Shown in pieces: positions 18,504 through 26,362 of a stretch of DNA of 64,000 nt (its first letter is position 1; every line of letters begins with the position of its first letter). Source of the stretch: Streptomyces hundungensis (GTDB lineage: Bacteria; Actinomycetota; Actinomycetes; Streptomycetales; Streptomycetaceae); the NCBI RefSeq assembly GCF_003627815.1, contig NZ_CP032698.1:6076001-6140000 (forward strand), written 5' to 3'. A model generated the notes under the pieces. It was not told where the DNA came from, searched no databases, and was given only the letters and a program-made list of their open reading frames with translations. Position numbers and translations under genes: made by a program.

Positions 18504-18540
18504 AGAGAGGGCCCACGGTCGATGACCGTGGGCCCTCTCT
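18504..18540. terminator. Strong bidirectional terminator between glnA2 and int
   Basis: AGAGAGGGCCCACGGTC, loop GAT, GACCGTGGGCCCTCTCT: a perfect 17-bp stem with a 3-nt loop, between the stop of glnA2 and the stop of the convergent integrase gene. It lies inside the element, so it would insulate host and element transcripts. It may also be part of the attachment-site architecture. Confidence 0.85.
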
Positions 18541-18549
18541 GGTGTCCGG

Positions 18550-19815
18550 CTACGGCTGGGCCGTCTGTGGGCCGTCGGACGCCGAAGCGGCGGGATGGAA
18601 CACCGCGTCGACGGCATTGCGGCTACGTCCCTCACTGCTCGGCAACAGGTGCGTGTACACCCGCAGCGTGAAGCCGGGGTCGGTGTGGCCCAGATAGCTG
18701 CTCAGAGCCTTGATGTTCTCGCCGGCGTCCAGAAGCACCGACGCGTAGAAGTGCCTCAGCGCGTGCATCCCGTGCTCGCGAGCGGCCTGGTGCCGCTCGC
18801 CCGGCTTGGGCTCGGGGATAACCCCGGCCGTCACCAGCGCGGACTTCCAGTAACGCGTGTTGAAGTCCGTTCGCCGTACGGCGCCGCCCCCGTCGGGGCG
18901 AACGAACAACAGCCGCTTGGTCACTGGCGGTCCGTCAGGACGCTGCCACGGCAACGTGACCTCCACCGGCGGGTAGGTATCCATGTGTTTTTTGAGTGCG
19001 TGCGCCACGGAATCAGCGAGCGGCACGTCACGTTCCTTGTTGCGCTTCGGCAGGCCGAACACGAGCTTCCCGCCCGACACCTTCACCTGACACCCGACGT
19101 GCAGCCAACCGGTATCGAACCCGATTTCATCGACCGGCAGCCCGAAGATCTCCCCCTGTCGCAGACCGCATCCGGCGCCCAGGTCGACAGCGGCGCGATA
19201 CTGCTCGGGGAGTGCAGCGCGCACCGCGAACGTGCGCTCAGCAGTCCAGGGGACGACGCGCCGGTTGTTGGGGCCGGGCGCGTGAACCGTGCTGGCCTTG
19301 CAGGGGTTTCGGTGCAGGTGGTCGTCTTCCACGGCCGCAGTGAACACTCCGGACACGCTCGCGAAGATTACGCGGCGGTAAGACGACGCGGGCACGGATC
19401 GCTCCAGTTCGGCGAGCCAATCGCGGATGTGCTCGGGCTTGAAGGTGCCGAGCGGTCGGGAACCCAGGTACGGGATGGCATGGCGCCTGATCTGAACGCC
19501 TACAGGCTCTCGCGTGGTGGGATCGGTCGTCTGTGAGTTGAGCCATTTCTCGGCGTACTGGCGGAAGGTGGTCCGGCCAGCCTTGGGGTCGATGTACCGG
19601 CCGCCATCCATATCGGCCTTGATCTTCGTCAACCACTGTTCAGCGAGGCGCTTTTGCCCGTCAGGGAAGCTCTTTGCCTTCTCGGTGCCGTCAGGGCCGA
19701 TGTACCGGGCCCGGTAGCGCAAACCGCTGCCGTAACGGTCGGTCCTGGTGCGGACGGTCTTGCCGACGGAGTTGGTTTCGGTCTTGTACCAGCGGTCTTG
19801 GATGTGGCCTGCCAT
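18550..19815 (-). CDS. int: Tyrosine recombinase (AICE integrase)
   Basis: 421 residues. The N-terminal arm-binding region (about 1-60) is followed by a SAM-like core-binding domain (FRQYAEKWLNSQT onward) and the catalytic domain. Catalytic residues visible are Arg in AGCGLRQGEI (near 217), HALRH (the HxxR box, near 352), the second His in YLGHTDPGFTLR and the Tyr nucleophile in RVYTHL (near 386). I chose the ATG at 19815. It lies next to attL, as expected for the enzyme that recombines attP with the glnA2 3' end, and follows xis in the same direction. Confidence 0.94.
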   Translation of the reverse strand: MAGHIQDRWYKTETNSVGKTVRTRTDRYGSGLRYRARYIGPDGTEKAKSFPDGQKRLAEQWLTKIKADMDGGRYIDPKAGRTTFRQYAEKWLNSQTTDPTTREPVGVQIRRHAIPYLGSRPLGTFKPEHIRDWLAELERSVPASSYRRVIFASVSGVFTAAVEDDHLHRNPCKASTVHAPGPNNRRVVPWTAERTFAVRAALPEQYRAAVDLGAGCGLRQGEIFGLPVDEIGFDTGWLHVGCQVKVSGGKLVFGLPKRNKERDVPLADSVAHALKKHMDTYPPVEVTLPWQRPDGPPVTKRLLFVRPDGGGAVRRTDFNTRYWKSALVTAGVIPEPKPGERHQAAREHGMHALRHFYASVLLDAGENIKALSSYLGHTDPGFTLRVYTHLLPSSEGRSRNAVDAVFHPAASASDGPQTAQP

Positions 19816-19901
19816 GCGGTGGGCCGTCCCTTCTCGGAGATGAGAGAGGGAGGGCCGCGAGGCGGCCCTCCCAGGGGAGTTGAGTCGGGCGGGGAGCGGC
19901 G

Positions 19902-20132
19902 TCAAGCAGCGTCGCGGTCGGCGTTCTTGCGTTCGGCTACGTAGGTGAGCACTTCGGCGGGGTCGTAGCGGACGTGCTTGCCGATCCGGAACCCGGGCGG
20001 CCCGACGCGCTTCTTGCGCCACTGGTAGACGGTTTCCTTGGGCACTTCGAAAATCGCGGCGATGTCCTCGGGCGTGAGGTAGCGGTCCGGGATTCCGTTC
20101 CGGAGCGTGTCGATGACTGGTGGCGGGCGCAT
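19902..20132 (-). CDS. xis: Excisionase (Xis), MerR/HTH_17-type
   Basis: 76-residue winged-helix protein: YLTPEDIAAIFEVPKETVYQWRKKRVGPPGFRIGKHVRYDP is the standard excisionase/HTH_17 layout, here spanning about residues 18-58. Such proteins bend DNA at att sites and steer integrase to excision. The ATG at 20132 has a near-ideal AAGGAGG (20139-20145) six bases upstream, which strongly supports an independent start. Oddly, the same frame stays open upstream into the helicase gene, so one stop codon serves both. It ends 87 bp before int. Confidence 0.88.
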   Translation of the reverse strand: MRPPPVIDTLRNGIPDRYLTPEDIAAIFEVPKETVYQWRKKRVGPPGFRIGKHVRYDPAEVLTYVAERKNADRDAA

Positions 20133-22079
20133 GCGATGCCTCCTTGGCGGGGCTTTCGCCGGTGTCGTGGGCTGTGCTGTCCGAAGCGGGGATTTCTGCG
20201 TCATCGCGTCATCCGCGTCACCTGAGCCGTTGACCTGCGGTTTCGGGTGACGCAGGGGTTCGGGGTCTGCGTCACCGGTGACGCAGGCGTCCGTCATCGG
20301 GTGACGCACCGATGACGCAGGTGACGCACGATGACGCAGGATTCGGCCGTCTGCGTCACCGCTGTTGTGGCAGGTCAGGGGCCGTGTGCGGGGGCGTGGT
20401 GACGCGGGTGACGCAGGTCTTCCCTTCTTAGAAAAAAGAAGGGGTGGTTTCTGTGGTGGTGCGTCACTGCTCAGAGCGTGAATGCGGGGCCGCTTCGCGG
20501 CGCGACCCTTGCCGAGCGGCTGCGCCGCCGGGACAAGCAAGAGGAGCACCCGGCCGGGCGTGCTCCTCTTGCTTGTCCGCCCGCCCGGCAGTCGGTCAGA
20601 ACGCGGCTTGTTGCTCGGGGGCGGGGGCGGGGCCTGTCGGCTCATCTCGATGTACCGGGCGGTCTTGTTGCGGCCCCAGTCCACGAGGACGCCCCGGGCG
20701 GCGAGGGTGGGTTGTAGGCGCTTGAGACGGTCGGAGAGCACCTTGCCGGTGGTGGGCCACCCTTTGGGCAGGGGGCGGCATTCCTCTCCGCTGTAGAGGC
20801 TGGTGAGGCAATGCAGCCACTCCGCCGATGTCATCCGCACGTCAACGCCGGGATCGAGTTCGGTGGCGTGCTTGAGGACGGTCTGCGCGAGGAGGTCACC
20901 CTCGATGACGTCGTCGTTGAGGTCGTCGAGACTGGCCCGGTAGGCGTCCAGCGTGCCGAGCCCGGCAACCGCGTCGAACTGGGCGCACAGGTGGGCGAAG
21001 TCGGCCATGCGCAGGTCGGTCGGGGTGACCGCGTCAGCGGCCCGGACCTTGACCGCCAGGTCCAACATCGAGCCGAGCACGACGGGCAGCGCTTCGGCGT
21101 AGTCGGCCCACAACTCGGCTTCGGTGCGCCGCACCCGGGGCCGCTCCAGGCGCAGGGGCAGGAGCCGTTCGGCGAGGTCGGGGCGGATGACGCCGACGTC
21201 GATCCCGGTCAGGAGCAGCGGGCGCCGGTAGCGGGAGCGGACAACGTCCCCATCGGTGAATAGGGCGCGCTTGATGCTCTCGGCTCCGGTGACGATGCAG
21301 CACATCAGGTCGGAGAGGTCCGGGGGCAGGTGGGAGAGGTTGTCGAGGGCGGTGACCCATCCTGCGGCCACGGCCGTGATGAGGTTCTCTTCATCCTTCG
21401 GAGCGCGCCGAAGGTCGCCGGTCATCCCTTCGAGGATGCGCACCAGCATCCGGCCGCCCGTCGACTTGCCCGCGCCTTGGGGGCCGGTGAGGAACGGCGC
21501 GGGGACGGGCACGGACGGCTCCAAGCAGCCGAGCAGCCAGGCGATGGCCAGGCACTCGGTTGCCGGGCCCGCGAAGTTGCACAGGCCCAACAAGAGGTCG
21601 ATGCCCTTGCCGTCCGTGTCGGTTGCGGGCAGGGGGAGTTCGCCGGTGAGCTGGGTGCGGCGCCAGGACACCTCACGCGGGTCGGGAACGGTGATCTCCC
21701 AGCCGGTGGGGTGGATGCGGACGGACTGTCCGTCGTCGCGTCCCAGGTCCAGCCACGTCGCTCCGTCGAACCCGGGGGCGACGCGAATGTGGGTGGGCTG
21801 AACGTCCTGGGAGAGTGCGAGTGCTTCGATCAAGTCCAACGCCTCCTTCATGGCGGTGCCGTTGAACACGCCAAGCCCATCGCGGAACAGGTCGACCATG
21901 AGTTCCTGCCGGTGACTACCGGTCGTGCCCTGCGAGCGGATCGGACGGGCTACGGGGTGGCCGTTGCGCTGCGCGTACACGGTCCCCTCGGTGGTGCGGA
22001 AGTACCGAAAGTGGGACTGCGCGTACTCGGTAATGACCTTCCGGGCGGGGTCCTTCTCGTCCTCGGACACGGCGCTCAC
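19902..22079 (-). CDS. AICE replication helicase-like ATPase, frame open into Xis
   Basis: Follows the primase-polymerase gene with a 4-bp GTGA overlap (GTG start at 22079). Residues 1 to about 475 look like a real D5/phage-type replicative ATPase: Walker A TGPQGAGKSTGG near 190, Walker B-like VTALDNLSHLP, and a C-terminal DNA-binding region. After about residue 480 the sequence turns low-complexity (Pro/Arg/Ala, GDAD repeats) because it crosses a hairpin and an iteron cluster. No stop occurs before the xis stop at 19902, giving 725 codons in one frame. Either the C-terminus is truly long, or the original stop was lost. The ATPase call is solid; the end is uncertain. Confidence 0.72.
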   Translation of the reverse strand: MSAVSEDEKDPARKVITEYAQSHFRYFRTTEGTVYAQRNGHPVARPIRSQGTTGSHRQELMVDLFRDGLGVFNGTAMKEALDLIEALALSQDVQPTHIRVAPGFDGATWLDLGRDDGQSVRIHPTGWEITVPDPREVSWRRTQLTGELPLPATDTDGKGIDLLLGLCNFAGPATECLAIAWLLGCLEPSVPVPAPFLTGPQGAGKSTGGRMLVRILEGMTGDLRRAPKDEENLITAVAAGWVTALDNLSHLPPDLSDLMCCIVTGAESIKRALFTDGDVVRSRYRRPLLLTGIDVGVIRPDLAERLLPLRLERPRVRRTEAELWADYAEALPVVLGSMLDLAVKVRAADAVTPTDLRMADFAHLCAQFDAVAGLGTLDAYRASLDDLNDDVIEGDLLAQTVLKHATELDPGVDVRMTSAEWLHCLTSLYSGEECRPLPKGWPTTGKVLSDRLKRLQPTLAARGVLVDWGRNKTARYIEMSRQAPPPPPSNKPRSDRLPGGRTSKRSTPGRVLLLLVPAAQPLGKGRAAKRPRIHALSSDAPPQKPPLLFSKKGRPASPASPRPRTRPLTCHNSGDADGRILRHRASPASSVRHPMTDACVTGDADPEPLRHPKPQVNGSGDADDAMTQKSPLRTAQPTTPAKAPPRRHRMRPPPVIDTLRNGIPDRYLTPEDIAAIFEVPKETVYQWRKKRVGPPGFRIGKHVRYDPAEVLTYVAERKNADRDAA
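20197..20466. repeat. TGACGCA iteron cluster, candidate replication origin
   Basis: Eleven exact TGACGCA heptamers in 270 bp. Forward copies start at 20248, 20279, 20302, 20313, 20322, 20332 and 20409; inverted copies at 20197, 20268, 20352 and 20460. The four at 20302-20338 are spaced 9-11 bp, about one helical turn. The pair at 20268-20285 forms a perfect 18-bp palindrome. Beside them is an AT-rich hairpin (20422-20443, arms CCCTTCTT/AAGAAGGG), the richest A/T patch nearby. Iterons plus an AT-rich unwinding element next to replication genes fit an origin. Confidence 0.6.
20531..20578. terminator. 19-bp perfect inverted repeat in the helicase frame
   Basis: Arms GGACAAGCAAGAGGAGCAC and GTGCTCCTCTTGCTTGTCC flank a 10-nt GC loop. 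This is the strongest hairpin in the element apart from the one by attL. Its strength and place just after the conserved ATPase region suggest a factor-independent terminator for the minus-strand replication transcript. If so, it implies the helicase coding region once ended just before it. It could also be an origin structure. Confidence 0.55.
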
Positions 22080-22966
22080 ATCCCCAGCGCCGTGCGGGCG
22101 TTGGCCCACGCATCCGCGCAGTGCCGGGCGCTCTCGCCCTTGGCCTGAGCGGCGGCGAACAGGCGGGCCACGTGGGCGTCGGTGAGGCACCCGCACCGCC
22201 CGTGCGTGGACAGCACCGCGAGGAACGTCCGGTACACCGTCGTGTGCACGGTGCTCCGGGCCTCGGAGATGCGCTCCTCCGCCATGGCAATACCGCGTTC
22301 CAGGAAGGCGGGCGTGCGGTGAGGGCACTCCCCGCCCCCGGCCAGCGCGGCCACGGCGACGACCTGCGGGCGCAGAGCTGGGGCAGACTTCGCGACCAGC
22401 GCGCGCACGGTGTCCGGCAGGGCGGTGAGGGTGCCGGTTCCGTGTCCGCGCCAACGGGCATAGGCCATCGTGGACTTGATGTCGACTCCAGCCCGGACCC
22501 CGTTCACCGACCGCATGGCGCCCTGGTAGAGCCAGTGCTCCCCACGCGTGGTGGGCACGGTCCGGGTGGGCGGAAGGATGTCACGGGCCCAGGCCACGGC
22601 GGCCGGCGTATCGAGGTCGACCACCGTGAGCCCGGCACCTCCCGGGTGGTACGCGACGCTGACCGCCCGGCGCCACGCCCGCCCCCATGCCGGGGAGCTG
22701 ATGACGTTCGGGTCGGTGGTCGCTGCGGCCCACGCGTGGCACACGTCGGGGCACTGGCAGGGGCCCGCGTTCTTCATGTTCGGGCGTCCGCCGCACGCGT
22801 TGTTGGCGCAGGTGCGGCAGTTCCCGAACGGGACCTTGCCTTGTCGCAGGGGCAGTACCGGCAGGCCCGTACGGGCCACTTCGAGCGCCGTGGTCACCAG
22901 ATCGCACATGGAAGGGCAGGATGGGCCCTGAGTGCGCTCTCGCCGGATGTCGGTGGGTTGCGTCAT
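22076..22966 (-). CDS. Bifunctional DNA primase-polymerase
   Basis: 296 residues, an archaeo-eukaryotic primase-polymerase (Prim-Pol) as found in one of the AICE replication classes. The N-terminal half has the usual GLPVLPLRQGKVPFG opening, a Cys cluster (CRTCANNACGG, then CQCPDVCHAW), the catalytic hhDhD box in LTVVDLDTP, then RGEHWLYQG and VDIKST. It would initiate and extend element DNA synthesis together with the coupled helicase-like ATPase, whose GTG overlaps its stop. The ATG at 22966 has GGAGA about ten bases upstream. Confidence 0.9.
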   Translation of the reverse strand: MTQPTDIRRERTQGPSCPSMCDLVTTALEVARTGLPVLPLRQGKVPFGNCRTCANNACGGRPNMKNAGPCQCPDVCHAWAAATTDPNVISSPAWGRAWRRAVSVAYHPGGAGLTVVDLDTPAAVAWARDILPPTRTVPTTRGEHWLYQGAMRSVNGVRAGVDIKSTMAYARWRGHGTGTLTALPDTVRALVAKSAPALRPQVVAVAALAGGGECPHRTPAFLERGIAMAEERISEARSTVHTTVYRTFLAVLSTHGRCGCLTDAHVARLFAAAQAKGESARHCADAWANARTALGM

Positions 22967-23051
22967 GCTGGATGTCTCCAGTTCTGTGAGAAGCACTGGC
23001 AGGCAAGGGCGGCCCCGGACTTTGGCGAGACGGGGGCCGCCCTTGGCGTAG

Positions 23052-23324
23052 CTAGAACGGCGGTTCGTCGCTCCACGGGTCGCGGTGGTCGACGCGTCGG
23101 CGCAGGAGGCGGGGCAGGCGCGGGAGCGGCATCAGGGCTTTGCGCCATTGGGTCCAGCAGCCGCAGGGGTACCAGTCGGTGTCGGCGTATTCGCCCTCGT
23201 GGTCGCCGTAGTCGCACCCGATGGCGCCGTCGCCCTCACAGTCGGGGCAGTCGGGGCGCGGGGTGTCGGTCAGGATCAGCGTCCGGCGGGACCAACCGGT
23301 GAGCTGGAGGCGGAGTCGGAGCAC
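23052..23324 (-). CDS. Small Cys-rich AICE protein
   Basis: 90 residues with CPDCEGDG, CDYGDHEGEY and WYPCGCWT: a DnaJ-like or zinc-ribbon arrangement of paired cysteines. The C-terminus is basic and ends in WSDEPPF. Proteins with this pattern are common in Streptomyces integrative elements between the Prim-Pol and Spd genes; none has an assigned function that I know. It starts at a GTG with AAAGG upstream and is read in the same direction as its neighbours. Zinc binding is inferred. Confidence 0.75.
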   Translation of the reverse strand: MLRLRLQLTGWSRRTLILTDTPRPDCPDCEGDGAIGCDYGDHEGEYADTDWYPCGCWTQWRKALMPLPRLPRLLRRRVDHRDPWSDEPPF

Positions 23325-23344
23325 GGGAAGGCCTTTCGACGGTG

Positions 23345-23503
23345 TCAGGAGGCGCGCGTACGAGGGTCGTTGCGGGTGGTGTCGAGGTACTCGCTTCCGC
23401 GCGGGGCGGTGTCGGGCCTGGACCCCAGGTGGACCCTCCCGCCCGGGGTGGTGGAGGCCGCGCCGGGGTAGCGCTTGGGTGGTCGGGCCGGTGTGTGAGC
23501 CAT
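23345..23503 (-). CDS. Small hypothetical AICE protein
   Basis: 52 residues, starting MAHTPARPPKRYPG, rich in Pro, Arg and Thr with no hydrophobic segment. The ATG at 23503 has AGGAAGGG about eight bases upstream, a better ribosome binding site than most neighbours have. It lies between the Spd-like and Cys-rich genes in the same direction with short gaps. I do not recognise a family. Confidence 0.55.
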   Translation of the reverse strand: MAHTPARPPKRYPGAASTTPGGRVHLGSRPDTAPRGSEYLDTTRNDPRTRAS

Positions 23504-23525
23504 AGGGATTACCCTTCCTGCCTGG

Positions 23526-23981
23526 TCAGCCGTGGAAGTGGTTGCGCTTGAAGACAGCGCGCCGAATGTTGACGACGGTGCCGCCGTCACCGTGCCGGGG
23601 GCCAAGGACTTGCACGGAGATCCAGCCTCCGAAGATCACGGCCGCCAGGATGATGAGCTGCGTGATGAACGCGGTCAGGGCCGCGATGAACGAGGTGAGC
23701 AGGAGCAGCCCGCCGCATACGGCGGCGAAGCCGATCCCGCCGAGAGCGACGTTCACGGCGGTGCGGGACACAGCCGGTTTGGCGGCGATGGGTTCGGGCT
23801 TGGCGGGGGCGATGGCGTAGCCGGTGACGACCCGCCCGTCCGGCAGGACGATGCTCGCGACTGCCGGGACAGTGCCCGGCTGGACCGGTACGAGCGGCGC
23901 CGCAACCGGCTGGATCGGGGCGGGGTGGTGGACTTCTATGACCCGCTCAACCGGCGCGTGCCGGGGGTGTTCGGGGAACAT
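23526..23981 (-). CDS. Spd-like membrane protein
   Basis: 151 residues. A Pro/Val-rich hydrophilic N-terminal half precedes two hydrophobic segments (about residues 80-130), then a short basic tail ending in NHFHG. Size, topology and position right after traB match the Spd (plasmid spread) proteins of Streptomyces conjugative elements, which act with TraB in intramycelial spreading. The family assignment rests on context and topology rather than a motif. The ATG at 23979-23981 has GGAAGGG about eight bases upstream. Confidence 0.7.
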   Translation of the reverse strand: MFPEHPRHAPVERVIEVHHPAPIQPVAAPLVPVQPGTVPAVASIVLPDGRVVTGYAIAPAKPEPIAAKPAVSRTAVNVALGGIGFAAVCGGLLLLTSFIAALTAFITQLIILAAVIFGGWISVQVLGPRHGDGGTVVNIRRAVFKRNHFHG

Positions 23982-24003
23982 GCGGAATCCCTTCCGGGGA
24001 GGT

Positions 24004-24185
24004 TCAGGGAGGCAGAGACACCCCCTGCGGGGTGGCGTGTGGAGGGGGTTTCGGGGGTGCTGACCTGCGGGCCTCCCTGACTCCCTGGCAGATCATTTGC
24101 GCAGGTGAGAGGGAGGGAGGCGGGTCAGGGAGGGGGGCAGGGAGTTCTCCCTGACTCCCTGACCCGCCAGGGGTTCGCTCCCTGA
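24004..24185. repeat. CTCCCTGA octamer cluster behind traB, candidate clt
   Basis: Six exact CTCCCTGA octamers in 182 bp. Forward copies are at 24073, 24147, 24155 and 24178; inverted copies at 24004 and 24125. Near-copies lie at 24081 and 24137. Together 24119-24168 fold as a nested hairpin (14-bp outer arms GGCGGGTCAGGGAG/CTCCCTGACCCGCC, 7-bp inner stem). TraB proteins of Streptomyces plasmids bind clusters of 8-bp recognition sequences (TRS) in the clt locus near traB. The location, unit length and copy number fit this exactly. The hairpin may also terminate the traB transcript. Confidence 0.6.
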
Positions 24186-24186
24186 T

Positions 24187-26304
24187 CTATGCGGCGGAAG
24201 CGGAACCGTCGTCGTCGCGGTTGGCGAGCGCCCGGGCGACCCGGTCACGGGCGACGACCATGACGCCATCGGACTTGTAGGGCTCAGCCCCGGTCCCATC
24301 GAGAACGCGCTTGAGGTCGAGGAAGGACCACTTGCCGTAGGCGTCCGCGTTGCGGGCGGCGAGCCGGGCGAGGACGTCCTTGGTGCGGACCCGCTCGGCT
24401 GTCCCGACCACGGAAGCGATGTCGGCGAGCGGGTCACGCTCCTCACCCCGCTCGATCACGGTCACCGTGGTGACGCCATCGCGCAGGGCCTTCGCGCGGT
24501 CAGTGATGGCCACGGCCGCGTCGTCGTCGATGTAGTGCGTGCGCACCGTGATCGAGGCCTGCCCCGCGGGAATGGCGATGCCGTCGGACGCGACGACCAG
24601 CGTTCCCCGGTCGAGCCCCGGACGGAGCAGGTTCGGGGCGGCGCCACCGTCAACCGCCTTGTCTCCAAGCGCCATGCGGGCCTGAGACTCGGTGCCGAGC
24701 GCGAGGGATGCCCGGGTGTGGGCGCCTTCGCGCACGAGCTTGGGAAGGTTCTGGTCGGTGGGGTCCTGGGTGCCTTGCCACATCAGGACGTTGACCGCAC
24801 GCCCCTGATTGTGAATCTTGCGGACGGCCATGAAGTACCGGGAGTTGGCCTTCGAGCCGCCATAGGGGCGCTTCTCGTCGTCCTTGACCGGGCACATGAA
24901 CGCCACCTGCGCCTCATCGACCAGGACGATCAGGGCGGGGAACACGGTGCCGGGCGGGGCCTGGAGGCGGCGGTTCATCTCATCCACCGCGCTCTCGACC
25001 ATCTCCGTGACCCGGATGACGTGGTCATCGGTAGGTCCCTGGATTAGGACCTTGGCCAGTCCCTCGAACATGGCCCAGTCGCCCACGCCCTTGAGGTCAC
25101 CCATGAGGAACTGCACCGACCGGTCCAGCGCGACCCACAGGGCGAGCGAGCGCAGCGCGACAGTCTTGCCCTGGTTCGACAGGCCCGTGATCAGCAGGTG
25201 GCGCTGATACAGGCTGATGGCCGCCGCATCCCCGCGCAGGTCTTGTCCCCAGGGGGCGCGGCCCTTGGCGTAGTCGGCGGTCATCGTCTCGTCCGTGACC
25301 AGCGGGGACGGGCCGATCGGCTCATCCAGCGCGCCACTGTCAGCGACCCACAGGCGCACCGTGCGGGCGGCTTGCGGGATGGTGATGAACACTTCGTGCT
25401 CATGCCGGGACAGGTTCTCGGCGAGCTTGCGGCGCCGGTTCTGAACCTCGTTCGTCGACACCCCGGACGGCAAGGTCACGTCGACTTCGACGCCGCACCC
25501 GGCGATCCGGATCGGTCCGAGCATCGACGCCCCGGCGTCGCCCATCTCCTTGATAGCCCTGCCCAGTGCGGGCACACCGAGGTCGCGCAGTGCCTTGACG
25601 ACGATGGACGGAGTGATCGGCTCACCCTCACCGTTGCGGACAGCGGCGGGCAGGGCCCAGTTCGGGGCGGCTTGCTGGTGCCGGCCGACCGCCCACAGGG
25701 CGAGCAGCGCGAGGAACGGGCCGATCGTGACAGCCGGACCCCACACCACGGTGACGATGACCACGAGCAGCCGGACCAGTTCGACCACGGCCATCAGCGG
25801 GGTGACCACGTCGGCGGCGTCCTTGTTGGCGATGGCCAGCACCACCCCGAGCGCGACCAGCGACCCGATGCCCATGCCGGTACCCACGAGCACGCTCTTG
25901 GCGGCATCGACAGGAGCGGTGAGCAGGTCCATGCGGCGGCGGTGTCGGGCCTCACGGAAGCGCTGCCCGCGCTCCTCCCACTCGGCCGCCACCTCGTAGT
26001 TCCCGGATGCTTCGGCGGCGCGGAGCATGCGTTCGTAGCGGGTGGCGGTGCGGCCCTCCCACGTGCGGCGGGCCACGATACGGGCGCCGCCGAGCGCGTA
26101 CATGCTGTGGCGCACCGCCAACCGCCCAGCGGTGCGGGTGTGTTCGTGGGTGACCGCACCGCGTACGGCACGCCCGGAGCGCACCCACAGGGGCACAGAC
26201 GGCTTTTCAGCGTCCAGCGCTGCTACAGCAACGCCCGGCGCACCGGACGGCTCCACAGAGGCGCCGGTGGGGTTCTTCGTGAAATGAACGGCGTTGAAAG
26301 CCAC
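24187..26304 (-). CDS. traB: TraB-type FtsK/SpoIIIE DNA translocase
   Basis: Conjugation motor that moves double-stranded DNA between hyphae as a hexameric pore. 705 residues. The hydrophilic N-terminus is followed by two or three transmembrane segments (about 130-210). The motor domain has Walker A GLSNQGKTVAL (near 372), Walker B ALIVLVDEAQ (near 455) and MWQGTQDPT. The C-terminal winged-helix-like region (about 630-690) would read DNA recognition octamers; a cluster of CTCCCTGA lies directly behind the gene. The start is a GTG with GGAG about nine bases upstream. Gene name by family; it could equally be called traSA-like. Confidence 0.9.
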   Translation of the reverse strand: MAFNAVHFTKNPTGASVEPSGAPGVAVAALDAEKPSVPLWVRSGRAVRGAVTHEHTRTAGRLAVRHSMYALGGARIVARRTWEGRTATRYERMLRAAEASGNYEVAAEWEERGQRFREARHRRRMDLLTAPVDAAKSVLVGTGMGIGSLVALGVVLAIANKDAADVVTPLMAVVELVRLLVVIVTVVWGPAVTIGPFLALLALWAVGRHQQAAPNWALPAAVRNGEGEPITPSIVVKALRDLGVPALGRAIKEMGDAGASMLGPIRIAGCGVEVDVTLPSGVSTNEVQNRRRKLAENLSRHEHEVFITIPQAARTVRLWVADSGALDEPIGPSPLVTDETMTADYAKGRAPWGQDLRGDAAAISLYQRHLLITGLSNQGKTVALRSLALWVALDRSVQFLMGDLKGVGDWAMFEGLAKVLIQGPTDDHVIRVTEMVESAVDEMNRRLQAPPGTVFPALIVLVDEAQVAFMCPVKDDEKRPYGGSKANSRYFMAVRKIHNQGRAVNVLMWQGTQDPTDQNLPKLVREGAHTRASLALGTESQARMALGDKAVDGGAAPNLLRPGLDRGTLVVASDGIAIPAGQASITVRTHYIDDDAAVAITDRAKALRDGVTTVTVIERGEERDPLADIASVVGTAERVRTKDVLARLAARNADAYGKWSFLDLKRVLDGTGAEPYKSDGVMVVARDRVARALANRDDDGSASAA

Positions 26305-26362
26305 GGGAGTTGACTCCTGACTGCCCCGGACCGGGGCGGCAACGGGAAGGATGCTGCCCCGG

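Noticed and set aside
18388..18550. tRNA gene as the attachment site of the element
   Set aside because: No cloverleaf or anticodon stem is visible at either end. The repeat is entirely glnA2 coding sequence up to the stop.
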